44,289 nucleotides of DNA from contig JAJYYH010000017.1 of assembly GCA_021801255.1 (NCBI GenBank), forward strand, positions 1-44,289, read 5' to 3'. The translations under genes and the position numbers were made by a program. Below the pieces are notes generated by a model. It was not told the DNA's origin and did not search any database. It saw nothing but the letters and a program-made list of their open reading frames with translations. Positions 35,281 to 42,976 of this stretch are shown one piece after another; the first letter of the stretch is position 1, and every line of letters begins with the position of its first letter. Origin of the DNA: Pseudomonadota bacterium. Lineage in GTDB: Bacteria > Pseudomonadota > Alphaproteobacteria > Acetobacterales > Acetobacteraceae.

Positions 35281-36928
35281 TCCCGGCCGCGGCCACCACC
35301 GGCTGATCGGGATAGGTCTGCTCCCAGCCGCCGCCGAGCGCCTTGTAGAGCGCCACGAGATTGGTCGAGACCAGCGCCGTGCTCAGCGCCTGCTGGACCT
35401 CGGCGCCAAGCAGCACGCTTTGCGCCGTCAGCACGTCGAGAAAGGTCGCCACACCCTGGACATAGCGCTGGCGCGCGAGGTCGAGGGCGCGGCGGCCTGC
35501 CTCCACGGTTTTGGCGAGTTCGGCGAGCCGCTGCTGCTCCGTGTGGTAGGAGATGAGCGCGTTGTCCACGTCGTTGAGCGCCTGAAGCACGGTTTTCTGA
35601 TAGGTCAGCGCTGCCTCTTTCTGCTGCTGCTTGCGCAAGGCGAGCGTCGAGACGAGCTGGCCGCCGTGGAAAATCGGCAGGCTGACGGTGGGCCCGACGC
35701 CGTACTGCTCGGAACGTAGGCTGCCCAATTGATAGGCGTTGAGGGCAGAGATGCCGAAACTGCCGGTGAGCGAGACATTGGGGAAGAAATCCGAGATCGC
35801 GACGCCCACTTGCGCCGTCGCCGCGTGCAGCGAGGCCTCGGCGGCGCGGATATCGGGGCGGCGGCGGGCGAGTTCGGAAGGCAGGCCCATCGGCACTTTC
35901 GGCGGCACCGGCGGGATCGGCTTGGCCTCGGCGAGTTCCGCCTTGAGTGCGCCCGGCGGCCGGCCGAGCAACTGGCTGAGGGCGTTGATCAGCTGCCCCT
36001 CCTGTTCGCGGAGCGGCGGCAATTGGGCGGCGATATTGGAGGCCTGCGCCTCGGCATTGGCGACATCGAGATCGGTGGTGAGGCCGCCGCTAGCGCGCTG
36101 GCGGGTGAGATCGAGGCTCTGGTTGGCGCTCGCAAGATTTTCCTCGGTGATCGCGAGGGTGCGCTGGACGCCGCGCAGATTGATATAGTCGCGCGCGAGC
36201 TCGGCCTCGATCGAAACTAGCGAGTCGCGCCGCTGATCCTCGGTCGCCTGGACCATGGCCTTCGCCGCCTCGACCTGACGGCGCACTTGACCCCAGAAAT
36301 CGACCTCCCAGGCGGCATCGAAGCCATACTGGTAGAGGTTGAAGGGCGGAATCGTGTGTCCCTGGAGCGGAATAGCGCCGAGCGTGCCGGCGGTGCCGCT
36401 GGCCGAGCCCCCGCTACTGCCGAAGGACGTTCCGGTGGTGCCCGGCGCGATGCCGCCGAAACCACCGCCCGAGCTGGTCGCGCCGGCTGGTGGGAAAAGG
36501 CCAACGACGCCGTTCGGGCTCAGATATTGGTGCGAATAAGAGCCGTCGGCGTTGAGGATGGGATACTGGTTGGCCTGGGTGATGCCAAGCTGGCTGCGCG
36601 ATTCGCCGAGCCGCATATCGGCGATGCGCATGTCGAGATTTTCTGAGGCGACGCGCTGTTCGAGCGCCGAAAGCTCGGGATCCTGGAACTGGTCCCACCA
36701 TTTCGGATCAAGCGGGGCGGCGACCGGCAGGCTCACCTTCTCCACCGGCGCCGTCGGCCGCGTGCCCGACCAGGAAGTCGGCTGCCACCAGGGCGCCTCG
36801 CTCTTGAAATCCGGCCCCACCGTGCAGCCGGCGAGCCATGCACCAGCCAGCAGCGGCAACGCGCGGCGCGCGCCCCAGCGAATCACGACTTCAAGGCGCG
36901 ACGCTCCGTCCCCTCGCGATCCCCGCAT
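35267..36928 (-). CDS. NodT/OprM-family outer-membrane efflux lipoprotein
   Basis: 553 residues. Lipobox LLAGAWLAGC anchors the protein in the outer membrane. The TolC-like fold is marked by WWDQFQDPELSALEQRVASENLDMRIA, LARDYINLRG and the repeat of it, SYHTEQQRLAEL, plus GLPSELARRRPDIRAAEASLHAATA. Between them, residues about 150-200 are an unusual Gly/Ser/Thr-rich insertion (SSGGGFGGIAPGTTGTSFGS and on). The usual partner RND pump and membrane-fusion genes are absent next to it. The ATG at 36928 has GAGGGTG upstream. Divergent from a TetR gene. Confidence 0.92.
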   Translation of the reverse strand: MRGSRGDGASRLEVVIRWGARRALPLLAGAWLAGCTVGPDFKSEAPWWQPTSWSGTRPTAPVEKVSLPVAAPLDPKWWDQFQDPELSALEQRVASENLDMRIADMRLGESRSQLGITQANQYPILNADGSYSHQYLSPNGVVGLFPPAGATSSGGGFGGIAPGTTGTSFGSSGGSASGTAGTLGAIPLQGHTIPPFNLYQYGFDAAWEVDFWGQVRRQVEAAKAMVQATEDQRRDSLVSIEAELARDYINLRGVQRTLAITEENLASANQSLDLTRQRASGGLTTDLDVANAEAQASNIAAQLPPLREQEGQLINALSQLLGRPPGALKAELAEAKPIPPVPPKVPMGLPSELARRRPDIRAAEASLHAATAQVGVAISDFFPNVSLTGSFGISALNAYQLGSLRSEQYGVGPTVSLPIFHGGQLVSTLALRKQQQKEAALTYQKTVLQALNDVDNALISYHTEQQRLAELAKTVEAGRRALDLARQRYVQGVATFLDVLTAQSVLLGAEVQQALSTALVSTNLVALYKALGGGWEQTYPDQPVVAAAGNPSL

Positions 36929-36958
36929 CACCCTCACCCCTCCGCCCACGCAACCCTC

Positions 36959-36979
36959 ATGACCGAACGGATCGGTCAT
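36959..36979. promoter_or_regulatory. TetR-type operator between nodT-type gene and tetR-type gene
   Basis: ATGACCGA-N5-TCGGTCAT is a perfect 8-bp inverted repeat of 21 bases, 31 bases before the efflux gene start. A third half-site, ATGACC, follows at 36989-36994. A TTGACA hexamer at 36983-36988 on plus (TTGTCA on minus) lies between them. The geometry fits a TetR repressor covering two divergent promoters. Confidence 0.65.
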
Positions 36980-37052
36980 TTTTTGACAAATGACCCCGTT
37001 TGGCCGCATCGTCAATCAGTACAGCCCCGAGCTGCCGAGGAGACGCCGCGCG

Positions 37053-37670
37053 ATGCTGGCCACGGAGATTTTGTCACCGGAAAAACATACACGCATTCTT
37101 GAGGGCGCGGCAGTGGTTTTCGCGCAGGACGGCTATGAAGGGGCGAGCATGTCGCGCATCGCCGCCGAGGCCAATGTTTCCAAGGGCACGCTCTACAATC
37201 ATTTTCAGAGCAAGGCGCATCTCTTCACCGCCTATGTCGAGCAGGCCTGCGCGCGCAACCTCTGCCTGCTCTTCGAAGCCGTTGATGGCGAGGACGACAT
37301 CGCGGCGACCTTGCGGCGCATCGGCCGGCGGATGATCGGCATGATGCTCTCCGATCTCGGCCTCACCATCTACCGCGTGGTGGTCGCGGAGGCGGATAAA
37401 TTCCCCGAACTCGCCCGCGCCTTCTACGAGGCCGGCCCCGCACCCGCGATCGGCCAGATGGCGCGCTGGCTCGCCCTGCAGAGCCGCCAGGGGCGGCTCG
37501 AGGTCGCCGATGCGGAATTCGCCGCCGAGCAGTTTTTTTGCCTCTGTCAGGCGCGGCTCTGGCTGCGCCGCAAGCTCAACTTGCTGGCCGAGCCGAGCGA
37601 GGCGGAGATCGACCAGGTCGTCGCGGCCGCGGTCACGATGTTTCTCAACACCTATGGGAGGGCGCCATGA
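37053..37670 (+). CDS. TetR-family transcriptional regulator
   Basis: 205 residues. The N-terminal helix-turn-helix is ILEGAAVVFAQDGYEGASMSRIAAEANVSKGTLYNHFQSKAHLF, a close match to the AcrR/TetR signature. The C-terminal part is helical and ligand-binding, with a TetR_C-like LARAFYEAGPAPAI segment. The ATG at 37053 has GAGGAGA upstream; an ATG at 36990 would run into the operator region. It probably represses the divergent outer-membrane factor and itself. Its stop overlaps the start of the M20 peptidase (ATGA), so both are made together. Confidence 0.93.
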   Translation: MLATEILSPEKHTRILEGAAVVFAQDGYEGASMSRIAAEANVSKGTLYNHFQSKAHLFTAYVEQACARNLCLLFEAVDGEDDIAATLRRIGRRMIGMMLSDLGLTIYRVVVAEADKFPELARAFYEAGPAPAIGQMARWLALQSRQGRLEVADAEFAAEQFFCLCQARLWLRRKLNLLAEPSEAEIDQVVAAAVTMFLNTYGRAP

Positions 37671-39058
37671 CGCCAGGAACGATCGATCGCGTGCTCAGCT
37701 CCGCCAATGCCGACATGAGCCAGGCGATCGCCGCCTGGTCGGCGTTCCTCCGCATTCCCTCGATCAGCGCCCAGCCCGCCCATGCCGCGGATTGCCGCCG
37801 CGCCGCCGCCTGGGCGCGCGAACGCCTCGCAGCCCTCGGCTTCGACGCCACACTTCACGAAACCGCCGGCCATCCGGTGGTGCTCGCCCAGCACCCCGGC
37901 CCCGGCGGCGATGCCCCACATCTCCTCTATTACGGCCATTACGACGTCCAGCCGCCCGAGCCGCTGGAGCTTTGGCCGAGCCCGCCCTTCACCCCCACCA
38001 TCGTCGATGGCCCGCGCGGCAAGCGGATGGTGGCGCGCGGCGCGGTCGATGACAAAGGCCAGGTCGCGGCCTGGCTCGGCGCGTTTGCCGCCTGGCACGC
38101 CACCACCGGCGGGCTGCCCGTGCGGCTTACCGTGCTGCTCGAGGGCGAGGAAGAAATCGGCAGCCCGCATCTCGAACCCTTCCTGCTCGCCGAACGCGCG
38201 CGGCTTACGGCGGACGCCGCGGTGATCTCGGATACCAATCTCTGGGATTTCGCAACACCCGCGATCACCACCGGGCTGCGCGGCCTGCTCTATGTTGAAA
38301 TCCGCGCCCAGGCCGCAACGCGTGATCTCCACTCGGGGCTTTTCGGTGGCGTCGCCTGCAACCCGATCAACGAATTGGTCCAGGCGCTGGGCGCGCTCCG
38401 CGATGGGGCGGGCCGCGTGCAAATCCCTGGATTCTACGAGGGCGTCGCGCCGCTCTCTCCCGAACGCGCCGCGCAATGGGCGGCACTTGGCCTGGATACC
38501 GGGGCTTTTCTCGGCGGCGTCGGCCTCACCACCCCCGCCGGCGAGGCTGGGCGCGGCGTCCTCGAGCGTCTCTGGGCACGGCCCACCGCCGATCTCAATG
38601 GCATCTGGGGCGGCTATGCGGGGCCGGGCGCGAAAACCGTCATCCCGGCCGAGGCCGGCGCCAAAATCTCCTTCCGCCTGGTGCCGGGCCAGAATCCGGA
38701 GGCCATCTTCGCCGCGTTCCGCGCCTTCATGGCCGCCCGCGTGCATCCCGATCTCAAACTCGAATTCACCTCCTTCGGCGCCGCCCCCGGCATCGACGTG
38801 CCGACCGACCTGCCCGTGGTCGCGGCGGCACGCCAGGCGCTGGCGGAAGAATTCTCCCGCCGCCCCGTAATGATCGGCTGCGGCGCCTCGATCCCGGTCG
38901 TCGAAAGCCTGCACCGCGTGCTCGGCCTCAGCACATTGCTCATGGGTTTCGGCCTCGACGACGACCAGATCCACAGCCCCGGCGAGAAATTCGAGATCAC
39001 CTGCTTCGAACGCGGCCTCCGCTCCCATATCCGCCTGCTCGGCCATCTCGGCGCGTGA
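37667..39058 (+). CDS. M20-family metallopeptidase (dipeptidase-like)
   Basis: 463 residues, cytosolic by lack of a signal. Metal-site blocks: YYGHYDVQPPEPLELW (His, Asp), RGAVDDKGQVAAWL (bridging Asp), LEGEEEIGSPHLEPFL (catalytic Glu-Glu), VISDTN (Asp) and the late His in DDDQIHSPGEKFEI. The lid domain holds TRDLHSGLFGG. It is close to the CPG2/CNDP-like dipeptidases. Coupled to the TetR gene upstream (ATGA); a GGGAGGG site precedes the start. Whether it processes a toxic peptide exported by the efflux system is unknown. Confidence 0.92.
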   Translation: MTPGTIDRVLSSANADMSQAIAAWSAFLRIPSISAQPAHAADCRRAAAWARERLAALGFDATLHETAGHPVVLAQHPGPGGDAPHLLYYGHYDVQPPEPLELWPSPPFTPTIVDGPRGKRMVARGAVDDKGQVAAWLGAFAAWHATTGGLPVRLTVLLEGEEEIGSPHLEPFLLAERARLTADAAVISDTNLWDFATPAITTGLRGLLYVEIRAQAATRDLHSGLFGGVACNPINELVQALGALRDGAGRVQIPGFYEGVAPLSPERAAQWAALGLDTGAFLGGVGLTTPAGEAGRGVLERLWARPTADLNGIWGGYAGPGAKTVIPAEAGAKISFRLVPGQNPEAIFAAFRAFMAARVHPDLKLEFTSFGAAPGIDVPTDLPVVAAARQALAEEFSRRPVMIGCGASIPVVESLHRVLGLSTLLMGFGLDDDQIHSPGEKFEITCFERGLRSHIRLLGHLGA

Positions 39059-39084
39059 GAAGGCAGCGCCGCCCTTCGCGGGAT

Positions 39085-39102
39085 CCAGGGGCAACGCCCT
39101 GG
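39085..39102. repeat. GC-rich hairpin repeat after the M20 peptidase gene
   Basis: CCAGGGGCAACGCCCTGG, a family member with one base missing in the 3' arm, 27 bases after the peptidase stop. Same family as 2730, 22729 and 33246. Confidence 0.5.
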
Positions 39103-39181
39103 CCTTTACACGCTCCGTGATTCCAGAAACGCGCCAAAAACACCCTCCACCCAATTGCCCTGCCCCGGTGACGCCCCGCGA

Positions 39182-39212
39182 TTGACAGGGCCAGGCTTTC
39201 GGGCTCGATAAT
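39182..39212 (+). promoter_or_regulatory. Promoter of the NitT/TauT-type ABC operon
   Basis: TTGACA (39182-39187) and GATAAT (39207-39212) with a 19-base spacer, slightly long. A perfect -35 hexamer in a GC-rich leader makes this the likely start of the three-gene ABC unit; the transcript would begin near 39219, 24 nt before the ATG. Confidence 0.5.
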
Positions 39213-39242
39213 CGCCGCGCTTTCGCGGGAGGAAAACACCCT

Positions 39243-40217
39243 ATGCTCCGCCGCCGTGCCTTGATGTCCACAGCACTCGCGGTGCTCGCCGCACCCGGCG
39301 CGCGGGCGGCGCCCAGTTTGCGCATCGGCGTTTTGCGTTTCGGCTCCTTCTCCTGGGAACTCGATGTCATCCGCCGGCACGGTTTTGACAGGCTGGCCGG
39401 GATCGCCCTCGCGACGCACGAATACGCCGGCTCGCCGGCGGCGCAGGTCGCTCTGCAAGCCGGCGAGGTCGATATGATCGTGCAGGACTGGCTCTGGGTC
39501 TCGCGCCAGCGCACGAGCGGGGCGGATTGGAGTTTTTTCCCCTTTTCCAACGCGCTCGGCGCCCTCGTCGTCCCAAGCACCTCGAAAATCCACGGCCTGC
39601 CCGATCTCGCCGGCCGGCAACTGGGCGTAGCCGGCAGCCCGCTCGATAAAAGCTGGATCATTCTGCGCGCCTATGCCGAGCGACACGATAAATTCGATCT
39701 GGCGCGGGAGACCCGGCCGAGTTTTGGCGCCCCTGCCCTGCTCGCCCAGGAGCTGGACAGCGGCCGGCTCGACGCCATGCTGACCTTCTGGCCTTTTGCC
39801 GCGCGCGCCGAAGCCGCCGGTATGCGGCGCGTGCTCAACATGGCGGAGGCGGTCGCGGGCCTGGGCATTCCGCCGGGCGCGCCGTTTGTCGGCTATGTCT
39901 TCAGCGCACGCTGGGCGGCCGGGAACAAGGCCCTGCTCGACGGATTTCTCGCCGCCGCGGCCAGGGCGCAGGCGCTGCTGGAAAGTTCGGATGATGAGTG
40001 GCGTGCCCTGGCGCCCTTGACCAGGGCCCAAACCCCGGCAGAACTCACCCTTCTGCGCGATTACTACCGCGCTGGCATTCCGCGCGCATGGGGCAAATCC
40101 GAAGAGACGGCGGCGGCGGCGCTCTATGACGTGCTGGCCGCGACCGGGGGCGTGGCGCTGGTCGGCCCGGCGAAAACCGTGGCGCCAGGCACGTTCTGGC
40201 CGACGGGGCTCTCCTGA
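39243..40217 (+). CDS. NitT/TauT-type ABC substrate-binding protein
   Basis: 324 residues with a signal peptide (MLRRRALMSTALAVLAAPGARA). The mature part has the SsuA/THI5-like type II binding fold: IGVLRFGSFSWELDVIRR, QVALQAGEVDMIVQDWLWV, LGVAGSPLDKSWIILRAYA and MLTFWPFAARAEAAG. The family covers nitrate, sulfonates, taurine and thiamine precursors; the Trp/Phe-rich DWLWVSRQ and WSFFPFSN segments suggest an aromatic-lined pocket, but the ligand is unknown. First gene of a three-gene importer with its own promoter. GGGAGG precedes the ATG. Confidence 0.88.
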   Translation: MLRRRALMSTALAVLAAPGARAAPSLRIGVLRFGSFSWELDVIRRHGFDRLAGIALATHEYAGSPAAQVALQAGEVDMIVQDWLWVSRQRTSGADWSFFPFSNALGALVVPSTSKIHGLPDLAGRQLGVAGSPLDKSWIILRAYAERHDKFDLARETRPSFGAPALLAQELDSGRLDAMLTFWPFAARAEAAGMRRVLNMAEAVAGLGIPPGAPFVGYVFSARWAAGNKALLDGFLAAAARAQALLESSDDEWRALAPLTRAQTPAELTLLRDYYRAGIPRAWGKSEETAAAALYDVLAATGGVALVGPAKTVAPGTFWPTGLS

Positions 40218-40252
40218 ACGGGGCTCGGATCGCGGCGCGGGCGGTCTCGGTC

Positions 40253-40960
40253 GTGGGCTTCCTCCTGCTCTGGGAGGTCGCGGCGCGGCTGGCCGGAAGC
40301 CGCCTCCTGCCCACCGCCTCGGCGGTCGTGGCGATGATGGCGCATGAGGCGGCCTCCGGTGACCTGCTTTTCAATCTCGGCATCACCCTGCTGCGCGTCG
40401 CCGCGTCCTTCGCCATCGCCATGGTGCTCGGCACGGCGCTGGGGCTCGCGCTCGGCGTCTGGCGCTGGCTCGATCTCGCCTTCGATAGCTGGCTGATCGT
40501 GCTGCTCAACATGCCGGCCCTGGTGCTGATCGTGCTGATGTATGTCTGGTTCGGGCTCAACGAGCCGACGGCGGTGATCGCGGTTGCGCTCAACAAGCTG
40601 CCTTCGACGGCGGTGACGGTGCGCGAGGGGGCGCGCGCGCTCGATCGCGGCTTGATGGAGATGGCGCGGAGCTACCGCATGGGGCGGCTTGCGACGCTCC
40701 GCCATGTCGTGCTGCCGCAGCTCCATCCCTATCTGTTCGCCGCCGCGCGCTCGGGGCTGGCGATCATCTGGAAGATCGTGCTGGTGGTCGAGCTGCTCGG
40801 GCGCAGCAATGGCGTGGGCTTCGCGATCGAGGAGTATTTTCAGCTTTTCGACGTGACCCGCATCCTAGCCTACACGCTGGCCTTCATCCTCGTGGTGCAG
40901 GCGATCGAATGGGGCCTCTGGCAGCCGCTGGAGCGGCACGTGAACAGGTGGCGGCGATGA
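40253..40960 (+). CDS. NitT/TauT-type ABC permease
   Basis: At least 235 residues with about 6 membrane helices, the SsuC/TauC pattern. Landmarks: AMVLGTALGLALGVW, MYVWFGLNEPTAV, the cytoplasmic EAA-like loop AARSYRMGRL-x-TLRHVVLPQLHPYL (as MARSYRMGRLATLRHVVLPQ), and SGLAIIWKIVLVVELLG. The GTG at 40253 lies inside the first helix, and the open frame runs upstream to include LLNGARIAARAVSVVG. A CTG at 40214 overlapping the preceding TGA would give a complete first helix, so the true start may be non-standard. Confidence 0.85.
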   Translation: MGFLLLWEVAARLAGSRLLPTASAVVAMMAHEAASGDLLFNLGITLLRVAASFAIAMVLGTALGLALGVWRWLDLAFDSWLIVLLNMPALVLIVLMYVWFGLNEPTAVIAVALNKLPSTAVTVREGARALDRGLMEMARSYRMGRLATLRHVVLPQLHPYLFAAARSGLAIIWKIVLVVELLGRSNGVGFAIEEYFQLFDVTRILAYTLAFILVVQAIEWGLWQPLERHVNRWRR

Positions 40961-41682
40961 TCCTCGAGGTGGCGATCCGGCACAAGGGGTTTGGCGCCGG
41001 CAAGGCGGCGCGCCCGGTGCTGGCCGATCTCGCCTTCAGCCTCGGGGCCAACGAAATTGTCGCGGTGGTCGGTCCCTCGGGCTGCGGCAAGACCACGCTG
41101 CTGCGCCTCATCGCCGGGCTCGACGCCGCCTTCGAAGGGCACATCACCTGGCCCGGTCTGGCCCGGCCACGCCTCGGCGTGGTGTTCCAGGAGCCGCGCC
41201 TGCTGCCCTGGCGCACCCTGTGGGAAAACCTCGCGCTGGTGCTGCCGCCCGGCCAGGAGGGCGCGGCGGAGGCGCTGTTGCACCGGCTCGGCCTATGGCC
41301 GCACCGCGACGCCTATCCCGGGCAGATTTCGCTCGGCATGGCGCGGCGCGCGGCGATTGCGCGGGCCTTCGCCGTCGCCCCCGATCTGGTGCTGCTCGAC
41401 GAGCCGTTCGCCTCGCTCGATGCCGCCAATGCCGCGCTGGGCCGGGCGATCCTGCTGGAGACGTGGTGCGCGCGACCGACCGCGGCGTTACTGGTCACGC
41501 ACGATCTGCTCGATGCCGCGGCGCTGGCCGACCGGGTGCTGATCCTGGCCGGCCCGCCCTCGCGCATCGCCGCTGAAATCCCGATCGCGCCCGACCAGCG
41601 CCGCAATGATGCGGCGAGCGCCGAGCGGCTCGCCACATCGTTACGGGCAGCGATCGCGAAAGGTGCTATTTCAGGGTCTTGA
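40957..41682 (+). CDS. NitT/TauT-type ABC ATP-binding protein
   Basis: 241 residues. Walker A GPSGCGKTT, Q-loop VVFQEPRLLPWRTL, Walker B LVLLDEPFASLD and the H-loop LLVTHDLLDAA are intact. The signature region reads ISLGMARRAAIARAFA where LSGGM-x-R is usual, so the first Gly is replaced by Leu. The ATG at 40957 overlaps the permease stop (ATGA). The last 17 bases overlap the convergent cytochrome c gene. Confidence 0.9.
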   Translation: MILEVAIRHKGFGAGKAARPVLADLAFSLGANEIVAVVGPSGCGKTTLLRLIAGLDAAFEGHITWPGLARPRLGVVFQEPRLLPWRTLWENLALVLPPGQEGAAEALLHRLGLWPHRDAYPGQISLGMARRAAIARAFAVAPDLVLLDEPFASLDAANAALGRAILLETWCARPTAALLVTHDLLDAAALADRVLILAGPPSRIAAEIPIAPDQRRNDAASAERLATSLRAAIAKGAISGS

Positions 41683-42046
41683 GATAGGCGATCACATTCT
41701 GGCGATCCTGCTCGTTCGGCAGGCCTACGAAGACCATTTTGGTGCCAGGAACCATGGCGCGCGGATTGGTCAGCCATTTGTCGAGGCTGGCGTCATCCCA
41801 GGTGATGTGCGCGTTCTTCATCCCTGGGGAAAAGGAAAAATTGGGCACTTCGGCGGCGGGCTGGCCGGCAACATTCCAGAGGCTCGGCCCGAGCTTGTTG
41901 ACGCCCTTCTCCGGCGAATGGCAGAGCGTGCATTTTTGCTGAAACAAGGCTTTGCCGGCGGCGGCATCGCCATCGGCGCGCGCGATCGGTGAGAGCGCCA
42001 GGGAACTGGCCGCAAGAACCGCGAAGGTGAGAATAAAACGCTGCAT
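41666..42046 (-). CDS. Class I mono-haem cytochrome c
   Basis: 126-residue periplasmic electron carrier. Signal peptide MQRFILTFAVLAASSLALSPIARA. The haem motif is CTLCH (Cys39, Cys42, His43) with the axial Met in GTKMVF (Met104). The LGPSLWNVAGQP and YLKTL segments mark the cytochrome c2-like type. Start options are ATG 42046 or ATG 42064, as the ribosome site and start are duplicated (see finding). It may pass electrons from a quinoprotein to an oxidase. Transcribed from its own promoter at 42134-42163. Confidence 0.92.
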   Translation of the reverse strand: MQRFILTFAVLAASSLALSPIARADGDAAAGKALFQQKCTLCHSPEKGVNKLGPSLWNVAGQPAAEVPNFSFSPGMKNAHITWDDASLDKWLTNPRAMVPGTKMVFVGLPNEQDRQNVIAYLKTLK

Positions 42047-42133
42047 TTTTCTCTCGATACCCATTTTTCCCTCGATATGTTGTGGACACAAAGACCAGCG
42101 ACCTCGCGGCGCCAATCCACGCGGCGCGGCCGA

Positions 42134-42163
42134 AGTATAGGCAAGATTTTTCATCCCTGTCGA
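42134..42163 (-). promoter_or_regulatory. Promoter of the cytochrome c gene
   Basis: Minus strand TCGACA (42163-42158), 18 bases, then TATACT (42139-42134). The start would be near 42127. A TTGTG-GA-CACAA palindrome at 42080-42091 lies in the leader. It means the cytochrome is probably not only a read-through product of the pqqC unit. Confidence 0.45.
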
Positions 42164-42209
42164 TAGTCCCTCAAGCCGGAGTGGCCAAAGCCGGCATGCG
42201 GGACGCGGA

Positions 42210-42950
42210 TCATGCGGTCCGCCGCAGAGGAAAGCCGTCGGGATCCTTGCCCCGAATCCGTCGCCACCGCACCTGCCAAGTCGGCGCATTGACGGTGATG
42301 ATAAAGAGCTTGCGCAGTTGATCGGGAGGGGAGCGCAGCGGGCGCACACCATGCCAGGAATGTTCGGTGCGCTGGAACAAAAGGCTCGCATTGCCACGGG
42401 CGTCGATAGTGGCGCTGGCCTGGAGATCGTCGAAAGAAGGTGCGGAATGCGGCTTGAAGCGGCCGGCATCATCAAGAATGAGGATCTCTCCGCCCCAGTC
42501 GGCCTGCCAATCCGTCTCATCGTTGAAGAAGAAGATATGGGTCGCGATTTTACGCCGCGCATCGCAATGGGGTGAAACCGAACAGCCTCCCCAAGCATAA
42601 TACCATTCCAAGGTGAGGATGGGGCGCGCGGTGCGCTCCAGGCCCAGCATCCGCCGAAGAAAAGATTGATAGGCTTCACCTTGCAGTTCCGCGATGAACC
42701 CCTGCCACGGCGCCGGCACGTCGAGCCCAGGAAGATAGTGCAGGATGTAGCGATCGTGGCTTTTCTGCCCGTGCGCCCGCTTGACGCCCACCATGCGATC
42801 AAACCTCTCGGCCTCGGGCAGCGTCGCCCGCAAGCGCCGATAGCCCTCCGCGGTGAGCAGGCCTGGCATCTCCGCCCAAGGATAAGGCTTACGCTCTCGG
42901 AACGAGATATCGCTGACCGCGTCGAGCGCCGGAAGAGCGAGATAGTTCAT
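42210..42950 (-). CDS. 2-oxoglutarate/Fe(II)-dependent oxygenase
   Basis: 246 residues of the double-stranded beta-helix hydroxylase fold. The facial triad appears as SPHCDARR (His128, Asp130) and HSWHGVRPL (His200 by pattern), with Arg213 in LRKLFI for the 2-oxoglutarate carboxylate. The surrounding THIFFFNDETDWQADWGGEILI block is typical of prolyl-hydroxylase-like members. It lies 26 bases downstream of pqqC on the same strand and is probably cotranscribed. No signal peptide. Substrate is unknown; it could modify a peptide or small molecule related to PQQ or to oxygen-limited growth. Confidence 0.88.
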   Translation of the reverse strand: MNYLALPALDAVSDISFRERKPYPWAEMPGLLTAEGYRRLRATLPEAERFDRMVGVKRAHGQKSHDRYILHYLPGLDVPAPWQGFIAELQGEAYQSFLRRMLGLERTARPILTLEWYYAWGGCSVSPHCDARRKIATHIFFFNDETDWQADWGGEILILDDAGRFKPHSAPSFDDLQASATIDARGNASLLFQRTEHSWHGVRPLRSPPDQLRKLFIITVNAPTWQVRWRRIRGKDPDGFPLRRTA

Positions 42951-42976
42951 GGCATGGGTTCCAGAAGGGCCGCGCC

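Noticed and set aside
39059-39242. A TPP or other riboswitch before the NitT/TauT importer
   Set aside because: No CTGAGA-type or other conserved aptamer core is present; a simple promoter and ribosome site explain the leader.
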